Shown here: in pieces, positions 45,531-53,907 of the stretch | Layout of the letters: every line of letters begins with the position of its first letter | Position numbering within the stretch: position 1 is the first letter of the stretch | Translations under genes and position numbers: made by a program | Notes under the pieces: model-generated | Database searches by the model: none | The model's input: the letters and a program-made list of their open reading frames with translations, nothing else | What the model was told of the DNA's origin: nothing | NCBI RefSeq assembly: GCF_001677335.1 | Contig: NZ_LZYB01000006.1 | Location: 124,001 to 188,000, forward strand | DNA: 64,000 bases | Reading direction: 5' to 3' | Source: Erythrobacter dokdonensis DSW-74 | GTDB taxonomy: Bacteria > Pseudomonadota > Alphaproteobacteria > Sphingomonadales > Sphingomonadaceae

Positions 45531-46889
45531 TCATCCGATCGTCTCGCTGTTCTTGATCAGCAGATAGCGGTCGATAAGCTGCGGGCCGATCTTGTTCCAT
45601 GGTGCCTCAATCACGTCGATCCCCATGCGCCTGAGCCGCTGGAGCACCAACTTGCGCTGCTGGGCAAGGGTGTCTGCGGTCACGCTGCGGGCGAGTGTGG
45701 CGATGTCGGCAGCCGGGGCGGCGATGATCTCTTCGATCTCGGCATCGGCCATGGTGACGAACAGCACCAGATGCTTGTTCGCCAACCGTCCGAGGCTTTC
45801 GACCATCAGTTCGGCGGCGGTCGGATCGGTGAAGTCGGAAAACACCACCACCAGCGAACGGCGCCTGAGCCTGGCTGTGAGGGTGGCGAGAGCGAGCGTG
45901 AAATTGGGTTCGGTGCTCTCGTAGTCGAGCCCGGCAGCGGCGCTTTGCAGGCGGTGAAAGGCCCGCGCGTTGCCGATGAAGGGGGTCATCAGCTGCGGGC
46001 GGCGGGCAAAGCCGAACAGCGCACACTTGTCCCCGCCCTTGAGCGCCACATAGGCGCAGGTGAGCGCCGCCGACACGGCGCGGTCGATGCGCGGCAGGCC
46101 GTCGACCGGCTCGCACATCGCTTGCCCGCAATCAAAGGCGAAAACGATCTGGTTGTTACGCTCGCTCTCGTTCTCGCGGGCATAGAGGTGGTTGTGGCGC
46201 GCGCTGGCCTTCCAGTCGATGCGGCGGCGGTCCATCCCGGCCTCGTATTCGCTCAGCGCCTCGAACTGGGTGCCCTCGCCGCGGATGCGCCGGGCGATGA
46301 GGCCGGTCTGGGCGTTGCGCAGGAAGGTCTGGAGGTCTTTCGAGCGCACCGGCGACAGGTCGGGCCAGATGCGCACCGCCTCGCCTCGCTCCGTGCTGAC
46401 CTGTCGCGCGCCAAGGCGGAGCGGGCCTTCCCAGCGCAGCCATGCGCGGGTGATGGCAGCAGTGCCGCGGCGGTCAGGGGTGACCGTGGTCTGCCCGCGC
46501 CACCCTGCGCCATCCTGCGCTGGTGCCAGCGCAAAGGTCACCCGTCCGCCAGGTGCAAGGCGCGGATCACATGCGAGCGCGGCTGTTACGCTTCCGCGCC
46601 TCCCGTCCGCAAAGCCCGCACTGGCCGCGACCGGCGTCGGCTGGCCGACTTCGACATCGGCAGGAGTGTGGATCTCCCATCCGGCGCTGCGTCCCGCCAG
46701 CGCCGCATCGATCACCACCAGCGCCAGCAGCACGCCTCCCAGCACCGGCGCTGCCACCCACGCACCGGGCGCGGTGGCGGCGATCACCAGCGCGACCGGC
46801 GCCAGCGCGGCCATGGCCCATGCTGCGCGCTCGGTCGGGACCAGCGGCAGGGCGGGCAGGCTGACAGAGGGAAGGCGCAGGCGGGCCAT
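45531..46889 (-). CDS. DUF58-domain protein with VWA-like fold
   Basis: The protein has 452 residues. Two N-terminal hydrophobic helices (about 25-62) anchor it. Then come a beta-rich stretch and the DUF58 core DYEAGMDRRRIDWKASARHNHLYARENESERNNQIVFAFDCGQAM, the von Willebrand A-like region with a partial MIDAS. These proteins pair with MoxR ATPases as metal-binding clients or adaptors. It lies 4 bp after the moxR-type gene, with no promoter between them. Confidence 0.9.
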   Translation of the reverse strand: MARLRLPSVSLPALPLVPTERAAWAMAALAPVALVIAATAPGAWVAAPVLGGVLLALVVIDAALAGRSAGWEIHTPADVEVGQPTPVAASAGFADGRRGSVTAALACDPRLAPGGRVTFALAPAQDGAGWRGQTTVTPDRRGTAAITRAWLRWEGPLRLGARQVSTERGEAVRIWPDLSPVRSKDLQTFLRNAQTGLIARRIRGEGTQFEALSEYEAGMDRRRIDWKASARHNHLYARENESERNNQIVFAFDCGQAMCEPVDGLPRIDRAVSAALTCAYVALKGGDKCALFGFARRPQLMTPFIGNARAFHRLQSAAAGLDYESTEPNFTLALATLTARLRRRSLVVVFSDFTDPTAAELMVESLGRLANKHLVLFVTMADAEIEEIIAAPAADIATLARSVTADTLAQQRKLVLQRLRRMGIDVIEAPWNKIGPQLIDRYLLIKNSETIG

Positions 46890-46893
46890 GAGC

Positions 46894-47856
46894 TTAGCGC
46901 GGCGCCTCGGTGCTCTCGACCAGCTCGGCGACCAGCGCCTCCATGTCGCGCCCCTCGATCTCGGCCGCAGGCGAGAGCGTCAGGCGGTGGCGCAGCACCG
47001 GCACGGCCAGCGCCTTGACATCGTCGGGGATGACATAGTCGCGGCCCTCCAGCGCGGCGCGGGCGCGAGCGGCTCCGGCCAGCAGCACGGCGGCGCGCGG
47101 GGATGCGCCGACAGTCAGTTCGCTATGTTCGCGCGTGGCGCGCACCAGCCGCACCACGTAAGACGTGATCTCGTCGGCGACGGTGACCTGCGACAGCGCC
47201 CCGGCCGCCGCCCCGATACCGGCCGCATTGGTAACCGCAGCGACGCCCAGATCAGCGGGACGCTGCGGCCCGCTTCTGCGGCCAAAGGTTGCGACGATCC
47301 GGTTTTCCTCCTCCTCGGCCGGATAGGGCACCAGCAGCTTGAACAGGAAGCGGTCGAGCTGGGCTTCGGGGAGAGGATAGACGCCCTGGTTCTCGATCGG
47401 GTTTTGCGTTGCGACCACCATGAAGCGTTCGGGCAGGTGGTGGGTTTCCCCGTCTAGCGTCACACGCCGTTCCTGCATCGCTTCGAGCAGTGCGGCCTGG
47501 GTTTTCGGCGGTGTGCGGTTGATCTCGTCCGCCAGCAGCAGGTCGCAGAAGATCGGCCCGCGGGTCAGGGTGAACTGGCTGGTCTGGAAGTTGAACAGGT
47601 TGGAGCCGAGAATGTCGCCGGGCAGCAGGTCGGGGGTGAACTGGATGCGCCCGAAATCAAGGCCCAGCGCGGTCGCGAAGGCATTGGCGAGGAAGGTCTT
47701 GGCAGTGCCGGGAGGGCCTTCCATCAGCACGTGGCCTTCGGAGAGAAGCGCGACCAGCAGCATATCCACCATATCGTCCTGCCCGACGATCGCCTTGGCG
47801 ATCTCGGCGCGGATGGCATCGGCAAGCGCGCGCACGTCCGTAAGGCTCATGGTCAT
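46894..47856 (-). CDS. MoxR-family AAA+ ATPase
   Basis: The product has 320 residues. Walker A is [20 protein letters not shown], Walker B is [26 protein letters not shown], sensor 1 is [14 protein letters not shown] and the Arg finger region is [21 protein letters not shown]-terminal lid domain follows. MoxR proteins act as chaperones that load metals into or mature VWA-domain partners; the partner here is the downstream DUF58 protein. It is central in the seven-gene operon. The ATG at 47856 or the next Met, two codons later, may be used. Confidence 0.95.
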   Translation of the reverse strand: MTMSLTDVRALADAIRAEIAKAIVGQDDMVDMLLVALLSEGHVLMEGPPGTAKTFLANAFATALGLDFGRIQFTPDLLPGDILGSNLFNFQTSQFTLTRGPIFCDLLLADEINRTPPKTQAALLEAMQERRVTLDGETHHLPERFMVVATQNPIENQGVYPLPEAQLDRFLFKLLVPYPAEEEENRIVATFGRRSGPQRPADLGVAAVTNAAGIGAAAGALSQVTVADEITSYVVRLVRATREHSELTVGASPRAAVLLAGAARARAALEGRDYVIPDDVKALAVPVLRHRLTLSPAAEIEGRDMEALVAELVESTEAPR

Positions 47857-47872
47857 GGGTTCGTCTATCCTG

Positions 47873-49129
47873 TCACAGCTTGTAGGTCAGATCGTCGAGT
47901 GCCCGTGCGGCCTCGAGGATGTCGGCGGGTTTTTCGGCAGATTGCAGCCGCGCGGCGCGGCGCGAGAAGGGTTCCTCGTCCGGCAGGCGGCGGGCAAGCG
48001 CGGCATCGATGGCCGTTGGCTCGTGACCGGCCAGCCCCAGCCGGTCGGCCAGCCTGCGCCCGGCGAGCGTCGCATAGGGCGCGCCCAAGAGGCCGAAACG
48101 CTGCGCGCGCAGGATCAGGCCTGCGCCATTGGCGATCAGCCGCTCCTTGCCAAAGGCGATGCCCGGCCCGGCCTCGGCTGCGGGCGGACCGAAGCGCTGG
48201 AACGCGCGCCAGCCGATGATCAGCAGCGCCATAAGCAGGCACAGGGTCGCAGCGAGGAAAGGCGGGCGAAAGGCCAGCGTGAGCAGGTTCTCCGAGGCGC
48301 CGAAACCGTTGAGTGTCAGATCGAAGGTGATATCGGTGATGTCGCCGTCGTAGGCGGCATCGCGCAACAGCGCGAGCGCTGCCGCGGCGCGCGCTTCGTC
48401 GGCAAGGCCGTAATTGTTGAGAAGATCGGGCTCGGCCACGAAGGTCGTCCAATGGGCATCCTCGTAATAGGCGCTGCCTTCCTCGCCCAGCACGCGGATC
48501 GCCAGCCAGTGCCCGGCGGCATCGGCCACCAGCGGTTCGTGTAGCGCGTCCTCGTCGGTGTGGAGGATCGTGCGGGTCGGCAGTTCGCCCGACAGATTCA
48601 GCCCGTCCCAGCCCGCGCTCTCGTCCTGCCCCAGCACCTCGCGCTTGTGGGTGAAGCGGTAGGGTGCGGGCAGCTTGGAGGGCCATTCCAGTTCGTAGGC
48701 ATCGCCGAGGATGACCCAGCCCGGCTTGAACTTGCTGCGAGCCTCGCGCGGGAGCTCCTGCGGCGGGCGCAGCGCGCTCCACTTGGGCAGGATGACCAGC
48801 GTCGGGCCGATATTCTCGCGCTTCTTCAGGAGTTCGCCCAGCTCTTCGGGATCTGTCGCGGGCGGCGGAGTAAGCACCAGCAGGCCTTCGGTCTCCAGTC
48901 CCGCGGGGCTGCGCGAGCGGGTGACGCTGTAGTCCGCTCCCTCGAGCAGGCGCACTAGACCGGCATAGCCATTGAGCCCCTTGCCCGCGGCATGGGCCTG
49001 CCCGTTGTTGCCGCCCCCGCCGAATGACGCGCCAGAGGCGATCAGCACGATCAGCGCGAGGAACAGCGCGAAACCCAGCGCCACCAGCGCCAGTGCGCCT
49101 CCGCGCGAAAAGGACGCACCACCGGTCAT
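47873..49129 (-). CDS. DUF4350-domain membrane protein
   Basis: The protein has 418 residues: one N-terminal helix ([23 protein letters not shown]), a large extracytoplasmic domain, then a helix around 285-305 and a cytoplasmic tail. The domain has [21 protein letters not shown], a glutamine-amidotransferase-like DUF4350 start. This family accompanies MoxR/DUF58 genes; biochemical role unknown. Its start overlaps the DUF4129 stop by 4 bp, and the MoxR start lies 16 bp after its stop. Confidence 0.85.
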   Translation of the reverse strand: MTGGASFSRGGALALVALGFALFLALIVLIASGASFGGGGNNGQAHAAGKGLNGYAGLVRLLEGADYSVTRSRSPAGLETEGLLVLTPPPATDPEELGELLKKRENIGPTLVILPKWSALRPPQELPREARSKFKPGWVILGDAYELEWPSKLPAPYRFTHKREVLGQDESAGWDGLNLSGELPTRTILHTDEDALHEPLVADAAGHWLAIRVLGEEGSAYYEDAHWTTFVAEPDLLNNYGLADEARAAAALALLRDAAYDGDITDITFDLTLNGFGASENLLTLAFRPPFLAATLCLLMALLIIGWRAFQRFGPPAAEAGPGIAFGKERLIANGAGLILRAQRFGLLGAPYATLAGRRLADRLGLAGHEPTAIDAALARRLPDEEPFSRRAARLQSAEKPADILEAARALDDLTYKL

Positions 49130-49830
49130 CCTGCCCGCCCGCCGGGATCAAGCCGGGCAAGGGCGAAATCGGCATAGGCTGCGCGCGCTGCTTCCCAATC
49201 GGCCCGGTCGAGCGCGCGCAAGGCGAACAGGCTTCGTTCGACCCGTTCGGCGATGATATGGAAAGCGGTGCGGGCGGCTTCGGGCAGGGCGGGCAGCGCG
49301 GCGAGTTCGCGCGCGGTGCTGGCCGGTTCGACCCAGTCGGGGCGTGCGGCGGCGATCTGCCCGACGCTGCGCTGCAGCAGCAGCCGGGCGGCCTCGTCGA
49401 AGCGTTCTTGCGCGGCGAGTGCATCGGCATCTTCGAGCAGCGCAAGGCTGGCGGCGCGTTCGGGCTGCCATTCGGGCTGCTCATGGGCGGCGGTCTGGCG
49501 ACGGCCTCCGGCCCATGGACCGAAGGCGCGCACCAGTTGGAGCAGCACAAAGCCAGCCACCGCGGCGAGCAGGACCCATTGCAGCCACCACCACGAAGCG
49601 CCCAGCAATTGCCCGAGCGGAGCAAAAAGTTCGGCAAGAAAGTCATAGACCGCCGCCAGCATCCGTTCGAACCAGTTCGGTTCGGGGGGCGTGATCTCGG
49701 GGATGTCGACCGGCGCGAATTGCAGGTCGCCGTCATCGCGCAGCCGCTGCCATGCGGCAGCATCGAAGGCGGAGGATACGCCTGAATCTTGGGCGGATTC
49801 GGTCGGAAGGGTCTCAGCCGCTGCGGTCAT
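49126..49830 (-). CDS. DUF4129-type membrane protein, first gene of the MoxR operon
   Basis: The product has 234 residues from the ATG at 49830; no good reason supports a longer start, since the upstream frame runs into the pheA 3' end. One hydrophobic helix (about 75-97, LLGASWWWLQWVLLAAVAGFVLLQLV) divides an N-terminal periplasmic part from a C-terminal helical part resembling DUF4129 (RFDEAARLLLQRSV, ELAALPALPEAARTAFHIIAERVERSLFA). It is the operon head, 61 bp downstream of pheA on the same strand. Confidence 0.78.
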   Translation of the reverse strand: MTAAAETLPTESAQDSGVSSAFDAAAWQRLRDDGDLQFAPVDIPEITPPEPNWFERMLAAVYDFLAELFAPLGQLLGASWWWLQWVLLAAVAGFVLLQLVRAFGPWAGGRRQTAAHEQPEWQPERAASLALLEDADALAAQERFDEAARLLLQRSVGQIAAARPDWVEPASTARELAALPALPEAARTAFHIIAERVERSLFALRALDRADWEAARAAYADFALARLDPGGRAG

Positions 49831-49891
49831 GCCTGCGCGGTGGTGGCATGGCGCGCGGGCAGGCGCAACCGGGAAACCGCCTTGCCGCCCT

Positions 49892-50785
49892 TTACCCCCG
49901 CGCGCGGGCCTGCCCGTAGGTGCCGAGGATACGCAATTCCTTGGAATGGAACGCGCATTCCTCAAGCGCCCGGTCGACAGCCGGATCGCCCGGCGCACCG
50001 ATGATGTCGGCGTAGAACATCGTCGCGGAAAAGCTCGCGCCGATCTGATAGCTTTCCAGCTTGGTCATGTTGACCCCGTTGGTCGCGAAGCCGCCGAGTG
50101 CCTTGTATAGCGCAGCGGGAATATTCTTCACCTCGAACACGAAAGTCGTCATCACCGGCTTGCCCGCCAACGCTTCGGGGGCGAGGGGGGCAGCGGCCAG
50201 GATCACGAAGCGGGTCATGTTGTCGGGGCTGTCCTCGACGTTGTGTTCGATGATCTTCAGGCCGTAGAGGTCGGCGGCAATCGCAGGGGCGATGGCCGCG
50301 ACCGTGGGATCGCCGCGCTCGGCAACGAAGGCCGCCGCACCCGCCGTATCGGCATGGCTGAGCGGCACGATGCCTTTTTCGCGCAGGTAGCGACGCGATT
50401 GGCCCAATGCCTGCGGGTGGCTGTAGGCTGCTTCGAACGGGCCTTCACCCAGGGCCATCAGCGCGTGATGGATCGGCATGAAGAATTCACCGACGATATG
50501 CAGTCCGCTTTCTGGCAGCAGAAAGTGGATGTCGGCCACGCGGCCGTGCTGCGAATTCTCGATCGGGATGATCGCATGACCCGCGCGCCCGTCCTTCACC
50601 GCATCCAGCGCATCCTCGAAGCTGAAACAGGGCAGCGGCAGCAGATCCGGCCGCGCCTCGGTCGCGGCGCGGTGCGAATTGGCGCCGGGCGAACCCTGGA
50701 GGGCGATGGCGCGCGCGGGATCGACGGCTGCGGCCGCACGCATCCTGTCGACGATTTCGAGAGCGGGGCCGGGAAAGGATCGCAT
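49892..50785 (-). CDS. pheA: Prephenate dehydratase
   Basis: The product has 297 residues from the ATG at 50785. It converts prephenate to phenylpyruvate. The PDT domain shows ALQGSPGANSHRAA, VKDGRAGHAIIPIENSQHGRVADIHFLL and NVEDSPDNMTRFVIL (the conserved TRF). A C-terminal ACT domain (VFEVKNIPAALYKALGGFATNGVNMTKLESYQIG) contains the ESYQIG-like allosteric Phe-binding segment. There is no chorismate mutase domain, so it is monofunctional. It is divergent from the cytochrome c gene across 119 bp. Confidence 0.96.
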   Translation of the reverse strand: MRSFPGPALEIVDRMRAAAAVDPARAIALQGSPGANSHRAATEARPDLLPLPCFSFEDALDAVKDGRAGHAIIPIENSQHGRVADIHFLLPESGLHIVGEFFMPIHHALMALGEGPFEAAYSHPQALGQSRRYLREKGIVPLSHADTAGAAAFVAERGDPTVAAIAPAIAADLYGLKIIEHNVEDSPDNMTRFVILAAAPLAPEALAGKPVMTTFVFEVKNIPAALYKALGGFATNGVNMTKLESYQIGASFSATMFYADIIGAPGDPAVDRALEECAFHSKELRILGTYGQARARG

Positions 50786-50904
50786 GATGGGAAGGCTGCT
50801 AGAGCCACCGGAGCCAAGCGGCAAGCCTGCTTGCAAAAGGTGCAAGAATTCGTGCCACGATCGCCCTTGCGTGTGCGAACAGCCGCCACTATGGGCGAGC
50901 CGCA

Positions 50905-51597
50905 ATGACTCAGGACACTCCTTCGCAAGCTGAAGCTGCAGGCCAGACCGGCGGCGGCGATCTGTTCAATACCGCCGCAGGCTGGGTGCTGTTCGCGGGC
51001 GTCGTCGGGCTTGGCCTGTCGATCCTGTCGGGCAAGTATTTCCACGGCGACAAGCCGGAGCGTCCCGAACAGCTCGGTTATGTGATCGAAGGTGCGGTGG
51101 AAGAAACCGCCGGACCGGCGGAAGTCTCGATCGCCGAAGCGTTGAACGCGATGCCGGTGGCCGATCTGGTTGCTGCGGGCGAGAAAGCCTACGCCAAGTG
51201 CCAGAGCTGCCACTCGATCGCCGCGGGCGGTGCCAACGGGGTCGGTCCGAATCTCCACGGCATCATGGGCGCAAGCGTGGCGGCCAAGCCGGGCTTTGCC
51301 TATAGCGGCGAATTGCAGGCATTGGGCGGCCAGTGGGACTGGGAAAAGATGGACGCCTGGCTCAAGAACCCCAAGGCCTATGTGCCTGGCACCAAGATGG
51401 GATTTGCCGGCTTGTCCAAGGTCGAGGATCGCGCCGCGATTGCCGCCTATCTCAACGCACAGGGCTCGAACCTGCCGCTCCCGGCCTTCACGCCGGCCGC
51501 TGCCGAGGAGGCTCCCGCCGACGCTGCGCTTGCAGAAGAAGCCGAGGCCGTGGCGGAAGCCGAGGCCGGCACCGATCCGGTTGCCGCGACCGAGTAA
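50905..51597 (+). CDS. Membrane-anchored class I cytochrome c
   Basis: The protein has 230 residues. An uncleaved N-terminal helix (TAAGWVLFAGVVGLGLSILSG) tethers it to the inner membrane. The haem site is KCQSCHSIAAGG, and the Met ligand is in GTKMGFAGLSK. The layout equals CycM-like membrane cytochromes that link the bc1 complex to the terminal oxidase, and in phototrophs can feed the reaction centre. The C-terminal 45 residues are an Ala/Glu-rich tail. It probably needs the Ccm system, which is not in this window. Confidence 0.93.
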   Translation: MTQDTPSQAEAAGQTGGGDLFNTAAGWVLFAGVVGLGLSILSGKYFHGDKPERPEQLGYVIEGAVEETAGPAEVSIAEALNAMPVADLVAAGEKAYAKCQSCHSIAAGGANGVGPNLHGIMGASVAAKPGFAYSGELQALGGQWDWEKMDAWLKNPKAYVPGTKMGFAGLSKVEDRAAIAAYLNAQGSNLPLPAFTPAAAEEAPADAALAEEAEAVAEAEAGTDPVAATE

Positions 51598-51647
51598 TCT
51601 TGTCGCCCGGGTGCTACCCCGACATTGCCGATCAAGCGAAGGACGGG

Positions 51648-52313
51648 TTATCCCCGCCCTTTGAATTTCTGCGCCACCACATACCATTCGGACGAACCCT
51701 TGCGGCTCGCCGGAGGCTTGGCGTGCTTCACGCTGGCGAAGTGCTGCTTGAGCAGGTTGAGCAGCTCGGTATCGGTGCCGCCCGCAAGCACCTTGGCAAC
51801 AAAAGCGCCGCCAGGTGCAAGATTATCCACCGCGAACCACGCCGCCGCCTCGACCAGACCCATGGTGCGCAGGTGGTCGGTCTGTTTGTGTCCGACGGTG
51901 TTGGCGGCCATGTCCGAGAGCACCAGATCGGGCGTTCCGCCCAGTGCTTCGGCCAGCATCGAGGGAGCCTCGTCGGCCATGAAGTCCATCTGGAAGATGG
52001 TAACGCCCTCGATCGGATCGACGGCAAGCAGGTCGATTCCCACCACCTCGGCCTTGGGCGCCTTCTGGCGCACCACCTGCGTCCAGCCACCTGGCGCGAT
52101 GCCGAGATCCACCACCCGTTCGGCGCCTTTCAGGAGGCCGAACTTCTCGTCGAGCTCGATCAGCTTGTAGGCCGCGCGGCTACGATAGCCATCGGCTCTG
52201 GCCTGCTTGACATAGGGGTCGTTGAGCTGGCGTTCGAGCCAGCGCACTTGAGACGCGGTGCGCCCGCGCGCGGTCTTGACCCGCTTGCCGGGGGTCTTGG
52301 CGCCGCGGCTCAC
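51648..52313 (-). CDS. rlmE: 23S rRNA (uridine-2'-O) methyltransferase RlmE/FtsJ
   Basis: The product has 221 residues from the GTG at 52313, which overlaps the ppx/gppA stop (GTGA). It modifies U2552 of 23S rRNA late in 50S assembly. The SAM site is VVDLGIAPGGWTQVV. The catalytic K-D-K-E tetrad is distributed over SRAAYKLIELDEKF, LVLSDMAANTVG, AFVAKVLAGGTD and SSEWYVVAQKFKG. A basic N-terminal extension (RGAKTPGKRVKTARGR) is usual for alphaproteobacteria. Confidence 0.95.
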   Translation of the reverse strand: MSRGAKTPGKRVKTARGRTASQVRWLERQLNDPYVKQARADGYRSRAAYKLIELDEKFGLLKGAERVVDLGIAPGGWTQVVRQKAPKAEVVGIDLLAVDPIEGVTIFQMDFMADEAPSMLAEALGGTPDLVLSDMAANTVGHKQTDHLRTMGLVEAAAWFAVDNLAPGGAFVAKVLAGGTDTELLNLLKQHFASVKHAKPPASRKGSSEWYVVAQKFKGRG

Positions 52314-53551
52314 GAGCCAGCCTGACCGGAGCGTTGTTGCTGGAGCGCGCGCAGGGAATGTGCGGAGCGCCGCTCGGCCGCCATCAGGCTTCTGAGGATG
52401 CCCTCGCGGATGCCGCGGTCGGCCACACCCAGCCGCCGCGCGGGCCACAGGTCGAGTATCGATTCGAGGATCGCGCATCCGGCGACCACCAGATCGGCGC
52501 GGTCCTGCCCGATGCAGGGCAGTGTGCTTCGCTCGTAAGGGGTCATCACCGACAGCCGCGCGCTGATGTCACGCATTTCGGTGGCGGGAACGATCAGCCC
52601 GTCTACCGCCTTGCGATCATAGCTGGGCAGTTCGAGATAGAGGCTGGCAAGCGTCGTGACCGTGCCACTGGTACCGAGCAGGCGAATATCAGAATGGCGC
52701 GCTGCATGGGCGACTCGCATCGCGAAGGGGGCGAAGCTTTCGGAAACCAGTCGCCGCATCTCGGCATAGCGCGCCGCGCGCGCCGCTTCGCCTTCCTCGC
52801 TGCGGCCGACCGTGTCGGTAAGCGATACGACACCCCACGGCACGCTCTGCCAGTCGAGAATGCGCGGTACGCGGCTTGCCTCGGGCCCGCCCGCCTCGAC
52901 CAGCACCAGTTCGGTCGATCCGCCGCCGATGTCGAAGATCATCGCCGGCCCTTCGCCCGCCTCGAGCAGGATGTGGCAGCCCAGCACCGCAAGGCGCGCT
53001 TCTTCCTCGGCGCTGATGATGTCGAGCGCGATGCCGGTCTCGCGCCGCACACGTTCGATGAAATCGGGGCCGTTTTCGGCTCTGCGGCAGGCTTCTGTCG
53101 CGACCGAGCGGGCGAGGCGGACATTGCGGCGCTGGAGCTTGTCGGCGCAGATTGCCAAGGCGGCGAGCGTGCGTTCCATCGCCTTGTCCGAAAGGCGCCC
53201 GCTTGTCGCCAGCCCCTCGCCAAGCTTCACGACGCGGCTGAAGGCGTCGATCACGGTAAAGTCGCGGCCAGAAGGACGCGCGATCAGCAACCGGCAATTA
53301 TTGGTGCCAAGGTCAAGGGCGGCATAGGCCTCGCCGGAATGGCCCGGACGCAGCGTTCCGATCGCGTCGAGATCATGCGCGGCGCGCGGACGGGAGACGG
53401 CGCCTGCGCCACTGCCCCGGCTGTCGAAGCCGTGATTGCGTTTGTCGGGCTGAGGGGCATGTTTGTAGCGAAAATCGGCTACCTTGCCGGACCTTGCGCC
53501 CCGTTTCTTGCCAGCCCTGGCATTCCTGTCCGGCGGCAGAGTGTCCGCCAT
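52310..53551 (-). CDS. Ppx/GppA-family exopolyphosphatase/pppGpp phosphatase
   Basis: The product has 413 residues. An actin-like ASKHA fold is visible: AALDLGTNNCRLLIARPSG (phosphate 1 loop), FDIGGGSTELVLVEAG (phosphate 2) and RLLGTSGTVTTLAS. It is the short sphingomonad type, lacking the C-terminal HD-like domain of E. coli Ppx. The 70-residue N-terminus is basic and disordered; a later start near residue 60 is possible. It hydrolyses polyphosphate and/or pppGpp. It is coupled to rlmE, an arrangement common in alphaproteobacteria. Confidence 0.92.
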   Translation of the reverse strand: MADTLPPDRNARAGKKRGARSGKVADFRYKHAPQPDKRNHGFDSRGSGAGAVSRPRAAHDLDAIGTLRPGHSGEAYAALDLGTNNCRLLIARPSGRDFTVIDAFSRVVKLGEGLATSGRLSDKAMERTLAALAICADKLQRRNVRLARSVATEACRRAENGPDFIERVRRETGIALDIISAEEEARLAVLGCHILLEAGEGPAMIFDIGGGSTELVLVEAGGPEASRVPRILDWQSVPWGVVSLTDTVGRSEEGEAARAARYAEMRRLVSESFAPFAMRVAHAARHSDIRLLGTSGTVTTLASLYLELPSYDRKAVDGLIVPATEMRDISARLSVMTPYERSTLPCIGQDRADLVVAGCAILESILDLWPARRLGVADRGIREGILRSLMAAERRSAHSLRALQQQRSGQAGS

Positions 53552-53667
53552 GTCTCTGGTACTTTCAAATCACCATACGCGCAGAGCTTGCGCGCGGCAC
53601 CTGCGGGCAAGCTAACGCAACCGCTGTCGCAGGGCAAGCGGGCGGGAAGGGCGCACGCAGCATGGCC

Positions 53668-53696
53668 TTGACCTCGCGCGCCTGCGAAACTAGTGA
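53668..53696 (+). promoter_or_regulatory. Putative promoter of the tRNA-Gln gene
   Basis: TTGACC (53668-53673) and a weak TAGTGA (53691-53696) are separated by 17 bp, about 43 bp upstream of the tRNA. The -35 part is a good match, the -10 part poor. Confidence 0.35.
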
Positions 53697-53738
53697 GCGC
53701 CCTCGCTTGAGGCCGCCGAATCCCGGCGCCCCGGCCAA

Positions 53739-53812
53739 TGCCCCGTCGTCTAATGGCAAGACTACGGACTCTGACTCCGTCAATCGAGGTTCGAATCCTC
53801 GCGGGGCATCCA
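53739..53812 (+). tRNA. tRNA-Gln (CTG anticodon)
   Basis: A 74-nt cloverleaf can be folded by eye. The acceptor TGCCCCG pairs with CGGGGCA, the D-arm is GTC-TAATGGCAA-GAC, and the anticodon stem ACGGA/TCCGT has loop CTCTGAC, giving anticodon CTG at 53771-53773. The T-arm is CGAGG-TTCGAAT-CCTCG, and the discriminator T is followed by encoded CCA. The parS-like palindrome lies 24 bp past its end. Confidence 0.95.
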
Positions 53813-53835
53813 GCCACATCGCCTGAAACCTGTCC

Positions 53836-53859
53836 GCAATGTTCCATGTGAAACATTGC
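53836..53859. other. parS-like centromere site (candidate ParB-binding palindrome)
   Basis: The 16-bp core TGTTCCATGTGAAACA (53840-53855) differs from the classical parS TGTTCCACGTGAAACA at one position and from TGTTTCACGTGAAACA at two. The palindrome extends outward with perfect GCAATGTT/AACATTGC arms to 24 bp. parS sites are bound by chromosomal ParB and usually cluster near oriC. It lies between tRNA-Gln and a LOG-family gene, outside any coding region. The central CG is changed to TG, which could lower affinity. An alternative is a hairpin after the tRNA, although no T-tract follows. Confidence 0.55.
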
Positions 53860-53887
53860 CAAAGCATCACTATTGCGGGTCAACGGC

Positions 53888-53902
53888 ACCCCTACTAGGG
53901 GT
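53888..53902 (+). promoter_or_regulatory. Palindrome covering the Shine-Dalgarno of the LOG-family gene
   Basis: ACCCCTA-C-TAGGGGT is a perfect 7-bp inverted repeat ending 5 nt before the ATG at 53908. The AGGGG half is the only good ribosome-binding sequence, so a hairpin here, or a protein on the DNA palindrome, could restrict expression. Confidence 0.45.
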
Positions 53903-53907
53903 CTGGA

